From: JANQRA01 sp035762545
GTDB taxonomy: Bacteria; Actinomycetota; Acidimicrobiia; Spongiisociales; ZC4RG35
Assembly: GCA_035762545.1 (NCBI GenBank)
Contig: DASTOM010000029.1
Coordinates: forward strand, 8,594-72,593
DNA length: 64,000 bases
Direction of reading: 5' to 3'
Shown here: in pieces, positions 52,133-61,400 of the stretch
How the letters are laid out: every line of letters starts with the position of its first letter
Position numbering within the stretch: the first letter of the stretch is position 1
Translations under genes and position numbers: made by a program
Notes under the pieces: model-generated
What the model was told of the DNA's origin: nothing
Seen by the model: only the letters and a program-made list of their open reading frames with translations
The model's database searches: none

Positions 52133-53579
52133 GCCCCTACTGATCGTCGACGATCGGGTCTGTGGCGCCACTGACGATGTGATCGAGGCTGGTGTCACCC
52201 TGGGGATGCCCCGCCGCGAGGCCGAGGCGCTGGCGCCGTTCGCCACCGTGCTGACCCGTGACATCGGGGAGGAGGCCCGTCGTTTCGAGTCGGTGGTCAC
52301 CGCGGTGGAAGACCTCGTCCCCCGGGTCGAAGTGGTCTCACCCGGACTTCTCTTCGTCCCCGTCGCCGGCGCCGTCGCCTACTACGGCGGGGAGCAAGCC
52401 CTTGCCGAGAGAATCAACGAAATACTTGGGGGAGAGTTTGCGAAGCAAACTCCAACCTGTCCCGCAGGGACAGGCGTCGCCCCCCCTGATAGTTGTGTAG
52501 GCGTAGCCGATGGCCCATTCGCCGCTCGTTGGGCGGCGGCAATGGCTCAGCCGGGGGAACCTAACATCGTGACCGACACCATCGGGTTCCTCTCCAGTCT
52601 CGACCTGGGGACGCTTCGGGAGTCGATGGGTGGCACCGAGATGATCGACACCTTTCGGTGGCTGGGGATCTCGACTCTCGGTGACGTGGCCAAACTGCCC
52701 CGGGACACCCTGGCCTCCCGATTCGGGGACCAAGGGGTGGTGGCGCACCGTCTCGCCTCTGGCGAGGACCGTCACGTCCACCCCCGTGACATCCCGACCG
52801 ATCTGGGGGTGCGGATGGAGTTCGAAGACCCGCTGGTGAGTCTCGATGCAGTTGCCTTCGCAGGTCGCAACATCGCCGAGCGTCTGCTCAAGACTTTGCG
52901 GGCCGCCGGTGTCGCCCCGCACACGGTGACCATATCTGCGGGAGCGGCGGGTGGCCCCGGCCGGGAGCGGGTCTGGCGCTCTGCGGATCCCTTCACCGAG
53001 CGAGCCCTCACCGACCGTGTCTGGTGGCAGTTGCGTGCCTGGGTGGAGACTGCCGGTGTCCCCGGTGGCATAACGAGTCTGGAGATCGTGCCCGATGACC
53101 TCTCGGGTGAGGGTCGTCAGCTCGGTCTGCTCACCGACGAGTCGTCGCTGGTGGAGACCGAACGCGCCCTGATGCGTGCTCAGACGCTCCTGGGGTCGGA
53201 CGGTGTCCTCCAGGCACGGGCGCAGGGTGGCCGGATGCCGGCGGAGCGTGTGGCATGGTCGCGTTGGGGGGAGCCCGAGCTAGCCGCGGACAGGGAAATG
53301 GCGGCTCCCTGGCCGGGTAGCACCCCGGCCCCCGCTCCGGCTCTCGTACCCCCGGAACTGGATCCGATCGAGGTGGAATGGGACGAGGGGATGCCGTCAC
53401 GGGTCCGGCTCGGGTCCAGGTGGGAGCCCGTCCTCACCTGGAGCGGTCCCTGGCGTCTCAGCGGGAGGTGGTGGGCGGGGGAAGGTGACGCCGACCGCTA
53501 TCAGATCGTCACCTCGGTGGGAGCGATCCTCTGTGTCGTGGCCAACGGGAGGGCCTACCTCGCCGGGGTCTACGACTGA
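52062..53579 (+). CDS. imuB: ImuB, Y-family polymerase-like mutasome protein with palindromic insertion
   Basis: 505 aa. It follows the DinB/UmuC fold (LCVWFPMWSLGR, PRREAEALAPFATVLTRDIG, VEVVSPGLLFVPVAGAVAYY, VGVADGPFAARWAA, GISTLGDVAKLPRDTLASRF) but lacks the metal-binding Asp at the first motif, as expected of catalytically dead ImuB. It would act as the adaptor to the beta clamp and DnaE2. Residues about 124-145 (GEFAKQTPTCPAGTGVAPPD) break the usual spacing before VGVADG and are encoded by two hairpins. No dnaE2 is in the window. Confidence 0.9.
   Translation: MKARTLCVWFPMWSLGRPDAPSDEPLLIVDDRVCGATDDVIEAGVTLGMPRREAEALAPFATVLTRDIGEEARRFESVVTAVEDLVPRVEVVSPGLLFVPVAGAVAYYGGEQALAERINEILGGEFAKQTPTCPAGTGVAPPDSCVGVADGPFAARWAAAMAQPGEPNIVTDTIGFLSSLDLGTLRESMGGTEMIDTFRWLGISTLGDVAKLPRDTLASRFGDQGVVAHRLASGEDRHVHPRDIPTDLGVRMEFEDPLVSLDAVAFAGRNIAERLLKTLRAAGVAPHTVTISAGAAGGPGRERVWRSADPFTERALTDRVWWQLRAWVETAGVPGGITSLEIVPDDLSGEGRQLGLLTDESSLVETERALMRAQTLLGSDGVLQARAQGGRMPAERVAWSRWGEPELAADREMAAPWPGSTPAPAPALVPPELDPIEVEWDEGMPSRVRLGSRWEPVLTWSGPWRLSGRWWAGEGDADRYQIVTSVGAILCVVANGRAYLAGVYD
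52431..52493 (+). repeat. Palindromic element inserted in frame in imuB
   Basis: Two perfect 8-bp hairpins: GAGTTTGC-GAA-GCAAACTC (52434-52452) and CCTGTCCC-GCA-GGGACAGG (52456-52474), then GTCGCCCCCCCTGATAGT. The first has the GCGAAGC apex of the rbfA copies and the end matches theirs. It adds about 20 codons. Confidence 0.8.
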
Positions 53580-54454
53580 GCGTGTGACTCGAGGAAGGCA
53601 ATGACCGTCTCGACATATCCGGGAGCGAGTTCCGGTGGGTCACCGATCTGGATGCGGTGGTTGGCACCCGGGAACACACGCGTCTTCAACCTGGTGGGTG
53701 GCACCAGCGACCTGAGGATGGTGAGACTCTCCTCGACCGGGACGATGCGGTCGTCCTCGCCGAACAGTGCGAGGATCGGCACGTGGATTTCGCTCAGGGA
53801 CGAGCGTGGGTCGAAGTCCAGGATCGACACCCAGAAGTGCCAGGCCTCCTCGTCGGCAGGCAGATAGGGGTCCAGTTCCTCGCGTCTCGGTGCGATGTCA
53901 TCGAATGGAGTCCTGGCCCGGGCGAGACGGGTCGTCAGGTCGTACCGCGCCAGACCGCGTTCCAGTGTCACCTCGTCGGCGCCACCGGCGATCAGGGCCT
54001 GATGTGCGGAGAATCTCTCCTGCACCGCGGGGGATACTGCCGGCCCGGAGTTGAGGATCACGAAATCAACGTCCCGGTCCCGGGAGGCGGCATTGATGGC
54101 AACCCATCCTCCCTGGCTGTGGCCGAACACACCTACCGGGAGGTCGGACAGTTGGTCGATGGCGGAGAGCTCGTCATGTGCGGCGATCAGGTCGCCTGCC
54201 TGGATCTCGATCGATGCGTCCTCCCATCGTCCGGTGGACTCGCCCACGCCGCGCTTGTCGTATGAGGAGACGGCATACCCGGCTGCGATGAGCCCTCGTC
54301 CCAGTGCGGCGAAGTATCCGTCGTTGCTCCGGCTGGAAGCCCCCGATCCGGGGTGCATGACCAAGCCGCCGACCGGATCTCCGTCCGGCAGCCAGATCGT
54401 CCCTGCCAGCACCACCGCGTCCCGCTCGAGCTTGCTCTCTCTGCGCTCAACCAA
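53570..54454 (-). CDS. Alpha/beta hydrolase
   Basis: 294 aa. Nucleophile elbow VGVFGHSQGGWVAINAASRD (G-x-S-x-G, Ser), acid in VPILALFGEDDRIVPVEESL and His in RVFPGANHRIQIGDPPELAP complete a catalytic triad. The oxyanion region is GGLVMHPGSGASSRSNDGYF. Probably a cytosolic esterase or peptidase of the dienelactone hydrolase/YghX kind. Overlaps the acyltransferase gene by 8 nt and converges on imuB with a 10-nt overlap. Confidence 0.88.
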   Translation of the reverse strand: MVERRESKLERDAVVLAGTIWLPDGDPVGGLVMHPGSGASSRSNDGYFAALGRGLIAAGYAVSSYDKRGVGESTGRWEDASIEIQAGDLIAAHDELSAIDQLSDLPVGVFGHSQGGWVAINAASRDRDVDFVILNSGPAVSPAVQERFSAHQALIAGGADEVTLERGLARYDLTTRLARARTPFDDIAPRREELDPYLPADEEAWHFWVSILDFDPRSSLSEIHVPILALFGEDDRIVPVEESLTILRSLVPPTRLKTRVFPGANHRIQIGDPPELAPGYVETVIAFLESHAQS

Positions 54455-55187
54455 CCGGCCCCCCGAGATCGCTGACCCGTTTGGCGATGATGTCCCTCAC
54501 CCGGTCACGTAGTGCGTCGGCGTCGCCCCCTGTCATCCCGGTCGTGGCGATGGCGGGGTCGATCACGGCAGTCACGTCGCCGCCGTGGAACCACGGCCTG
54601 CCCGGTGCGGCAGCCTCGTAGGTCCCGTGGATGGAGAGTGGGAGGATGGGCAGCTGGCTGGCGATCGCCATCGTGAACGCTCCCTTCTTGAACGGCTTCA
54701 TGACTCCATCGCGAGGTCTGGTCCCCTCGGGATAGATGATCAGGCTGCGCTTGTGCTCGATCAGTTCCCTGGCCTGGCGATTGACCGAGTTGTGGATCGC
54801 GGTCCGGGCCTGTCGGTCGACCTCGACGATCCCGATGGCCCGCATCGCCTGGGCGAGCAGGGGTATGCGGAAAAGCTCCTTCTTCGCCAGATAGCGGATC
54901 GGGAGGGGGACCGCGAGGAAGCACACCATGATGTCGAGGGTGGAGAGGTGGTTGGCGACGACCACATAGGACTGCCCCGGGTCGACGTTCTCGGAACCCT
55001 CGATGGTGAGATGGGTGCCCGACGCCCACATCCACTGACGGCTCCACCAGTGGATCACCTTTTCGATCCGGGGCGACGCCGGGTTGATCAGCACAAGCAC
55101 CAGGGCAGCGGTGGCCCCGATGATCGTGGCGATGACGCCGACGACCCAGGTGAGGACAGTCCGGAACGCCGTGGTCACGATGCGCAT
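54447..55187 (-). CDS. plsC: 1-acyl-sn-glycerol-3-phosphate acyltransferase (PlsC-like)
   Basis: 246 aa. An N-terminal TM (VLTWVVGVIATIIGATAALV) and the four acyltransferase blocks: VVVANHLSTLDIMVCFLAVP (H-x4-D), AIGIVEVDRQARTAIHNSVN, SLIIYPEGTRPRDGVMKPFK (E-G-T-R) and GAFTMAIASQLPILPLSIHG. It acylates lysophosphatidate to phosphatidate, the substrate of CdsA. TAGCCT (complement of 55195-55200) lies 7 nt before the ATG. Confidence 0.92.
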   Translation of the reverse strand: MRIVTTAFRTVLTWVVGVIATIIGATAALVLVLINPASPRIEKVIHWWSRQWMWASGTHLTIEGSENVDPGQSYVVVANHLSTLDIMVCFLAVPLPIRYLAKKELFRIPLLAQAMRAIGIVEVDRQARTAIHNSVNRQARELIEHKRSLIIYPEGTRPRDGVMKPFKKGAFTMAIASQLPILPLSIHGTYEAAAPGRPWFHGGDVTAVIDPAIATTGMTGGDADALRDRVRDIIAKRVSDLGGPVG

Positions 55188-55224
55188 GGGCGGGAGGCTA
55201 GCCAGAGAGGTTTAGCCTGCCGTG

Positions 55225-55770
55225 ATGGACAAGGCCACACTGCGGGCGCGGATGCGCGGTTTCGGGATAGTGGAGCCGCAGACCGGGGCCATTGTGGCCG
55301 AGGGGCTCCGCTCCTGGTTGGTGGCACGCCTCCCCGGGACCATCGCCGCCTACCTGGCCATGACCGACGAGGTCGAGGTATCCGGTCTGTTCACGGCCCT
55401 CCCCGGCTGGCAATGGGTGCTTCCCCGTGTCGAGCCGGACGGCAAGTTGACTCTTCGTGATCGCGACGTCCCCCGCGAGGTGCATCGTCTCGGTATGCGT
55501 CAGCCGGTGGCGGAAGGGGAGACCGTTCCGGTGAACGAGCTCGACGTGGTCCTCCTCCCGGGTGTGGCCTTCGACCGGCGCGGTGCCCGGCTCGGTCGTG
55601 GTAGTGGCTACTACGACCGTCTCCTCGCCGAGGTCCGGCGGGACTGTGTCACGATCGGGGTGACGATCTCGTCGCGGGTGGTCCCTCAGATACCGATGGA
55701 GCCCCACGACCGCCGGGTGGGCTGGCTGGCCACCGAGAGCGGCGTCAGGGAGTGCTCGCCCAGGAACTGA
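55225..55770 (+). CDS. 5-formyltetrahydrofolate cyclo-ligase
   Basis: 181 aa. ATLRARMRGFGIVEPQTGAI at the start, and the ligase signature LLPGVAFDRRGARLGRGSGY followed by YDRLLAEVR with the ATP-binding G-x-G-x-G-Y-Y-D. It converts 5-formyl-THF to 5,10-methenyl-THF. The ATG at 55225 is preferred over GTG 55222 because TAGCCT (55213-55218) is then 6 nt upstream. Its last 26 nt overlap the convergent flavin-oxidoreductase gene. Confidence 0.92.
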   Translation: MDKATLRARMRGFGIVEPQTGAIVAEGLRSWLVARLPGTIAAYLAMTDEVEVSGLFTALPGWQWVLPRVEPDGKLTLRDRDVPREVHRLGMRQPVAEGETVPVNELDVVLLPGVAFDRRGARLGRGSGYYDRLLAEVRRDCVTIGVTISSRVVPQIPMEPHDRRVGWLATESGVRECSPRN

Positions 55771-56158
55771 CCCGGTCGATCGACAGGGCGATCACCGGCC
55801 CGAGGGGCGGATTGTCCCGGTACTGGAAGTATTTCCCGACCAAGGCGTCGACGGCCGACGAATGGATCTCGCCACCACGGTGGACCGAAGCGGATCCGTG
55901 GATCCGTACCCACCACAGTTGGTCCCAGTCGTCCTCGTAGTGGTCGACGAGAAGCATCGCCTGTGGGTTTGCCTCGACGTTGGCCAGCCGCCGCAGACGC
56001 GTTGTCGTCTTCGGCTTGTGATCGACCGCGGTGACCACGTTTCCGTCGACGATGGCAAAGGTCACCACTACCACATGGGGGGCTCCTTCTTCTCCAACCG
56101 TGGCGAGATGTCCGGCGCGAGCCGAAGCTGCCCGCGCCAGCGCCTCAGCTCGATTCAT
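55745..56158 (-). CDS. Split-barrel (PPOX-class, possibly F420-dependent) oxidoreductase
   Basis: About 137 aa from the ATG at 56158 (MNRAEALARAASARAGHLAT); an ATG at 56167 is also in frame. GHLATVGEEGAPHVVVVTFA, VVTAVDHKPKTTTRLRRLAN and NPQAMLLVDHYEDDWDQLWW with VRIHGSASVHRGG follow the actinobacterial PPOX family with the Y-x-D-D-W-x-x-L-W-W-V-R motif (TIGR03668). Members bind F420 or flavin. Its start overlaps the end of the esterase gene, so the two are probably co-translated. Confidence 0.85.
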   Translation of the reverse strand: MNRAEALARAASARAGHLATVGEEGAPHVVVVTFAIVDGNVVTAVDHKPKTTTRLRRLANVEANPQAMLLVDHYEDDWDQLWWVRIHGSASVHRGGEIHSSAVDALVGKYFQYRDNPPLGPVIALSIDRVSSWASTP

Positions 56159-56891
56159 TGGATCCATTCATGAGGGGCTCGAGGGTGCGCCAGGTGGTCT
56201 CGGCCCATCGAGCGTGCCCGGCTGCGCTCACGTGGAAGTAGTCCTCGGCCCACAGTGACCGGTCCCGGTTCCACAGCCTGGCGTCATCGCTCCGCTGGTC
56301 GATCACGTGTGTACCGTGTTTCGCGGCAATCTCACGGTGGATTCGGTCGAAACGCCCTGAGCGACGGGACATGAGGGTGCTCAGGGGCGGGTAGAGCCGG
56401 GGGACAGTCCCCATGACTCCCACTCCGCTCTGGATGACGGTCGCCCCGGTTCCGGACAAGGTGGTCACCACCTGGTCGAGGTTCGATCGGAAGACCCGCG
56501 TCGGCACCCCTTTGAGAACGTCGTTGGCGCCGACCGAGACGAGGGCGAGATCGGGCCCGAACTCGACTGCCGGACCGACCTGGTCGGCGAGGACGTTGTG
56601 GGCCATCGAGCCGCCGATCGCGTACGACTTGAGGATGACGCGGCGGCTGGCGGCCAGCCGGTTGGCGAGGATCCTCACCCAGATCTCGTCAGGACTTCCC
56701 ACTCCCGGTGCGGTGATGGAGGAGTCGCCGAGTGCCGCGACCTTGATGGTGGGGAGGGAAACGTGACCGAATTCGCCCGACGGATCAAAGCTCTCCAGTA
56801 CGGGGCTGGGTCGAAGCACCGCATAAGCGGCTTCGATGCCGAGGAGGGTGACTCCGGCTACTGCGCCACGACGAATGAGGGTCCTGACCAT
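56145..56891 (-). CDS. SGNH/GDSL hydrolase with N-terminal membrane segment
   Basis: 248 aa from the ATG at 56891 (MVRTLIRRGAVAGVTLLGIE, a signal-anchor). Block I IKVAALGDSSITAPGVGSPD has the Ser nucleophile, block II SYAIGGSMAHNVL the Gly, block III LVSVGANDVLKG the Asn, and block V DYFHVSAAGHARWAETTW the Asp and His. Likely an extracytoplasmic esterase or deacetylase. Downstream gene start overlaps its end. Confidence 0.87.
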   Translation of the reverse strand: MVRTLIRRGAVAGVTLLGIEAAYAVLRPSPVLESFDPSGEFGHVSLPTIKVAALGDSSITAPGVGSPDEIWVRILANRLAASRRVILKSYAIGGSMAHNVLADQVGPAVEFGPDLALVSVGANDVLKGVPTRVFRSNLDQVVTTLSGTGATVIQSGVGVMGTVPRLYPPLSTLMSRRSGRFDRIHREIAAKHGTHVIDQRSDDARLWNRDRSLWAEDYFHVSAAGHARWAETTWRTLEPLMNGSNESS

Positions 56892-56916
56892 CCAGCAATT
56901 CTGCCAGCAGTAGGCC

Positions 56917-57231
56917 CTAGTTGGACGAGGCGATCGACTTCTCGATGCGTTGTTTGAGCCCGAAACGCCCCTTGGGTTCGCTGAGATCGATGATCGCACC
57001 GATCGCATCGGAGAACGTGGAAGGGTCGTCGGGAAAGAAGTCGAAGTGCTCGCCCTCGATATGGAGATCGAACTTGTAGATCGAAGTGCGTTCGGCGGTG
57101 ATCCGCTCGAGTGCCCACGATCCAACGTGCTTTCGGCCGGCGGAGACACGGAATCTCCCATCCGCGATGTCGATCAGCACCGTGCTCGGTTCGAGGTTCG
57201 GTCCCTGAAGCCGCCCTGTGAAAGTTGCCAT
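56917..57231 (-). CDS. Small PH-like domain protein
   Basis: 104 aa (MATFTGRLQGPNLEPSTVLI, RFRVSAGRKHVGSWALERIT, FDLHIEGEHFDFFPDDPSTF, SEPKGRFGLKQRIEKSIASS). The pattern of strands and the AG--HVG-W---RI motif align with residues 1-90 of the membrane protein at 46744-47451. Function unknown; a PH-like fold is inferred. TAGATT (complement of 57242-57247) lies 10 nt before the ATG. Confidence 0.7.
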   Translation of the reverse strand: MATFTGRLQGPNLEPSTVLIDIADGRFRVSAGRKHVGSWALERITAERTSIYKFDLHIEGEHFDFFPDDPSTFSDAIGAIIDLSEPKGRFGLKQRIEKSIASSN

Positions 57232-57352
57232 CCCACCGATGAATCTAGTCACACTAACCGGGGCGTGAAACCCCCTCACCGCCCTTGACCTCTTATGACT
57301 AGTCAGGGACCAGGGTTCGGAGCTTCGTTCTGCGAGACTCACCCTCTTGGCT

Positions 57353-57847
57353 GTGACCGAACGGATCTCCAGTGAACATCTGACGCTGAGTCCGCTCGAC
57401 CCTTCTGACGCCTCTGACATGGTCCTCGTGCTGTCCGACCCAAACCTCTATGTTTTCACCGGTGGGGAGCCGCTAACGCTGCCCGAACTCGAGGAGCGCT
57501 ACCGGTTCCAGACGGCCGGCTCACCGAGGGAAGGTGAGATTTGGCACAACTGGATAATCCGTCGCGACGGGGCCGCCATCGGCTTCGTCCAGGCCACCGT
57601 TATCGACGGATCTGCCGACCTCGCCTGGGTGGTGGGCAAGGTCTGGCAAGGGTCGGGTCATGGCACCGAAGCGGCCCTGGCGATGCGCGACTGGCTGGCA
57701 GCGAGTGGGGTGGTGGGGTTCACCGCTCACATTCACCCCGACCACGTCGCATCCCAGACAGTGGCAAGCAGGCTGGGTCTATCGCCCACCGACCTGGTGG
57801 ACGAGGACGGGGAAGAGGTGTGGGCCGGGGACCGCCCGCCTGGCTGA
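57353..57847 (+). CDS. GNAT-family N-acetyltransferase
   Basis: 164 aa. LTLSPLDPSDASDMVLVLSD, NWIIRRDGAAIGFVQATVID, LAWVVGKVWQGSGHGTEAAL (acetyl-CoA-binding Q/R-x-x-G-x-G/A region) and GFTAHIHPDHVASQTVASRL match RimJ/RimL-like GNATs that acetylate N-termini or small molecules. The GTG at 57353 is chosen; a TTG six nt earlier is possible. Converges with the MarR gene. Confidence 0.85.
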   Translation: MTERISSEHLTLSPLDPSDASDMVLVLSDPNLYVFTGGEPLTLPELEERYRFQTAGSPREGEIWHNWIIRRDGAAIGFVQATVIDGSADLAWVVGKVWQGSGHGTEAALAMRDWLAASGVVGFTAHIHPDHVASQTVASRLGLSPTDLVDEDGEEVWAGDRPPG

Positions 57848-57852
57848 CGCTG

Positions 57853-58377
57853 CTATCGGTCGACCACGCTGTCGCCCGCCGCCGAGCGGACGTGGTTGAG
57901 GAGCCGAATCACCTCGTCCAGATCTTCGTCTTCTAGTGACAGGGTCTGGAACACCCCGTTGATCGCCTCGGTGGCCCCGGCGAGAACCTCACGGCCGCGA
58001 GGGAGGATGCTGGCGATCACCACCCGGTTGTCGTCCTCCGAAGTCTCCCTGGTGATCAGCCCGTCACGCTCCAGACGCTTCACCGCGCTGGTCACAGACG
58101 CCGGGTGCACCTGGAGACGTTCGCCGACCTTGCCCATGGGGAGCCCGCCACGTCTGCTGAACCCGAGTAGCCGGAGGATCTCGAAACGGGCGAAGCTCAG
58201 CCCATAGGGGGCGAGGGTCTCCTCTATGCGCGCCATGAGGATCTGATGGGCCCGCACCAACGTCGTCACCGCAGCCATCCCCGGGGCGGCGTCGGCCCAG
58301 CCGTGCTCGACCCACTGTCGCCGGGCCTCGGCGATGGGGTCGAGTGTGGTGGTGGTGGTAGTGATTTCCTTTGACAT
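57853..58377 (-). CDS. MarR-family transcriptional regulator
   Basis: 174 aa from the ATG at 58377. After a Thr-rich start (MSKEITTTTTTLDP) comes the dimerisation helix MAAVTTLVRAHQILMARIEE and the winged HTH LSFARFEILRLLGFSRRGGL, MGKVGERLQVHPASVTSAVK, RLERDGLITRETSEDDNRVV. The N-terminal QWVEHGWADAAPGMAAVTTL is typical of MarR proteins next to acyl-CoA mutases. It diverges from icmF; a palindrome over its own start codon and the icmF -35 suggests it represses both. Confidence 0.92.
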   Translation of the reverse strand: MSKEITTTTTTLDPIAEARRQWVEHGWADAAPGMAAVTTLVRAHQILMARIEETLAPYGLSFARFEILRLLGFSRRGGLPMGKVGERLQVHPASVTSAVKRLERDGLITRETSEDDNRVVIASILPRGREVLAGATEAINGVFQTLSLEDEDLDEVIRLLNHVRSAAGDSVVDR

Positions 58378-58382
58378 CAAAG
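58369..58382. promoter_or_regulatory. MarR operator
   Basis: CTTTGA-CA-TCAAAG, perfect 6-bp arms. It contains the icmF -35 and the ATG of the MarR gene. Further ATCAAG half-sites occur at 58400-58405 and 58419-58424. Confidence 0.75.
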
Positions 58383-58399
58383 TATCTCGTTCGTAGGCT
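58371..58399 (+). promoter_or_regulatory. icmF promoter
   Basis: TTGACA (58371-58376) is a perfect -35, and TAGGCT (58394-58399) follows after exactly 17 bp. Transcription would begin about 58406, only a few bases before the ATG at 58410, giving a near-leaderless mRNA. Confidence 0.78.
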
Positions 58400-58409
58400 A
58401 TCAAGGACG

Positions 58410-61400
58410 ATGACCGGTTATCAAGCAGCGAACCGGATCCGGTTCGTGACGGCGACGACCCTGTTCGACGGGCACGACGCCTCGATCAACATCTTCAGAA
58501 GGATCCTCCAGTCATACGGCGCCGAGGTCATCCACCTCGGGCACAACCGGAGCGGGCTCGACATCGTCGAGGCGGCCGTCCAGGAGGGCGCCCACGCCAT
58601 CGCCGTCACGTCCTATCAGGGCGGGCACATGGAGTTCTACCGCTACATGCGCGATCTGCTCGTGGAGCGTGACGCCACCCAAATCCGTCTCTTCGGGGGC
58701 GGGGGCGGGACCATCCTCCCCACCGAGGGAGAGGAGCTCGCCGAATACGGCGTCACCCGCATCTACTCACCCGACGATGGCCGGGAGATGGGCTTGACCG
58801 GGATGGTCACCGACATGCTCAGCCGCTCCGACTATCCGATCGGCGAGCTGGACAAGGACTTCGATCTCGACACTCTCACCACCGCCAACCCGGGCGTCGT
58901 AGCCCGGCTGATCTCGGCGGCGGAGAACTTCGGTGACAAGTACGCCGACGTCTGGGAGCAGCTGGACCTGCGCGCCCTCGACGCCAAGGCCCCTGTGGTC
59001 GGGATCACCGGGACCGGTGGCTCGGGCAAGTCGTCCCTGGTCGACGAGGTGCTGCGACGTCTCCTCCTCGACTTCGAGGACTTGAAGATCGCCGTCATCT
59101 CGGTCGACCCTTCGAAGCGCCGCTCCGGGGGAGCGCTGCTCGGCGACCGAATCCGGATGAACAGCCTGCCCCACCCCCGGCTCTACATGCGGTCCCTGGC
59201 CACCCGACAGGCCAACCTGGCCCTGTCGCCGCACATCCACAACGCCGTTTCCATCGTGAAGGCCGCCGGGTACGACCTGGTGCTGTTGGAGACGTCGGGT
59301 ATCGGCCAGTCGGACACCGAGATCGTCGACCACTCCGACGTGTCGATGTACGTGATGACCCCCGACTACGGGGCGGCCACCCAGCTGGAGAAGATCGACA
59401 TGCTCGACTTCGCCGACCTGGTCGCAATCAACAAGGCGGACAAGGTGGGCGCCGCCGACGCCCTCCGTGACGTGCGCAAGCAGTACAAGCGCAACCACCT
59501 CGAGTTCACCACCGACGACGACCGGCTCCCCATCTACCTGACCATCGCCTCCGACTTCAACGATCCGGGCACCAACCGCTTCTACCAGGCCTTTGCTTCC
59601 CGAATCGGTCTCGACTCTTCGCTGGATCTCCCCGTCATCTACGAGGCGAAACAGCACGTCGTCCCCCCAGAGCGGACCGGCTATCTCGCCGAGATCGTCG
59701 AAGCGGTCCGCAAGTACGACGAGTGGGCCACGACCCAGGCCGAGGCCGCCGAGCGTCTCCATCATCTCACCGCCGCCGAAGTCGACGCCACCGACGCCCG
59801 TGCCGCGGTCGACCCGGAGAACCTGAAACGTCTGGAACGGTGGGACGGTCTGGTGGCCGAGTACGCCGGCGAGGAGTTCATCTATCACGTCCGGGACCGG
59901 GAGATCAGGGTGCCGCTGCACTCCGAGACCCTGTCCCACACCCGGGTGCCCAAGGTGGCCCTGCCCCGATACCGGTCGTGGGGCGACCGTCTGGAGTGGA
60001 TGTTGCAGGAGAACGTCCCAGGCGAGTTCCCCTACACCGCCGGGGTCTTCCCCTTCCGTCGTCAGGAGGAGGACCCGGCCCGAATGTTCGCCGGCGAGGG
60101 ACCGCCGGAGCAGACCAATGCCCGCTTCCACTACCTGTCCGAGGGGATGCCGGCCCGCAGGCTCTCCACCGCTTTCGACTCGGTGACCCTCTACGGCTCC
60201 GACCCCCACGAGCGCCCCGACATCTACGGCAAGGTGGGCAACTCGGGCGTCTCTATCGCCACCCTCGACGACGCCAAGAAGCTGTACTCCGGGTTCGACC
60301 TCTCCGACCCGGCGACGTCGGTGTCGATGACCATCAACGGCCCGGCCCCGATGATCCTCGCCTTCTTCATGAACACCGCCATCGACCAGGCGTGTGAGAC
60401 CTACATCACCGACAACGACCTGTGGGACGAGGTGGAGGCGAAGATCGACGCCATCTACGGAGACCGTTCCCGCCCGGTCTATCACGGCGACCTCCCCTCC
60501 GGCAACGAGGGTCTCGGCCTGCGGCTGCTGGGTGTCACCGGCGACCAGGTGCTCCCCGCCGACGTCTACGAGGCGGTCAAGGCGGAGACGATCTCTCGGG
60601 TGCGGGGGACCGTTCAGGCCGACATCCTCAAAGAGGACCAGGCCCAGAACACGTGCATCTTCTCCACCGAGTTCGCTCTGCGGATGATGGGTGACATCCA
60701 GCAGTACTTCGTCGACAACGACGTGCGCAACTTCTACTCGGTGTCGATCAGCGGGTATCACATGGCCGAGGCGGGGGCCAACCCGATCACCCAGCTCGCC
60801 TTCACCCTGGCCAACGGGTTCACCTACGTGGAGAACTACCTGGCGAGGGGGATGGACATCGACGACTTCGCTCCCAACCTCTCGTACTTCTTCTCCAACG
60901 GTATCGACGCCGAGTACGCCGTGATCGGCCGTGTCGCCCGTCGCATCTGGGCGAAGGCGATCAAGCACCGGTATGGGGGCAACGAGCGGTCCCAGAAGCT
61001 GAAGTACCACGTCCAGACCTCGGGCCGGTCGCTGCACGCCCAGGAGATCGGGTTCAACGACATACGGACCACCCTCCAGGCTTTGTACGCCCTCTACGAC
61101 AACGCCAACAGCCTGCACACCAACGCCTACGACGAGGCGATCACCACCCCGACCGAGGAATCGGTGCGCCGGGCGCTGGCCATTCAGTTGATCATCAACA
61201 AGGAGCTCGGTCTCAACAAGAACGAGAACCCGCTGCAGGGATCGTTCATCATCTCCGAGCTGACCGACCTCGTCGAGGAAGCGGTGCTGGCCGAGTTCGA
61301 GCGGATCAGCAGTCGTGGGGGAGTACTCGGTGCGATGGAGCGCCAGTACCAGCGGACCACGATCCAGGAGGAGTCGCTCTACTACGAGCAGCAGAAGGAG

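Noticed and set aside
54515..54540. Another copy of the palindromic element end (GTCGCCCCCTGTCAT) in plsC
   Set aside because: No hairpin beside it and the encoded residues fit an ordinary acyltransferase tail; likely coincidence.
58767..61118. A 783-codon open frame on the minus strand opposite icmF
   Set aside because: It mirrors the codon periodicity of icmF (GC-rich third positions), is His/Gly/Val-rich and shows no recognisable domain; a shadow frame.
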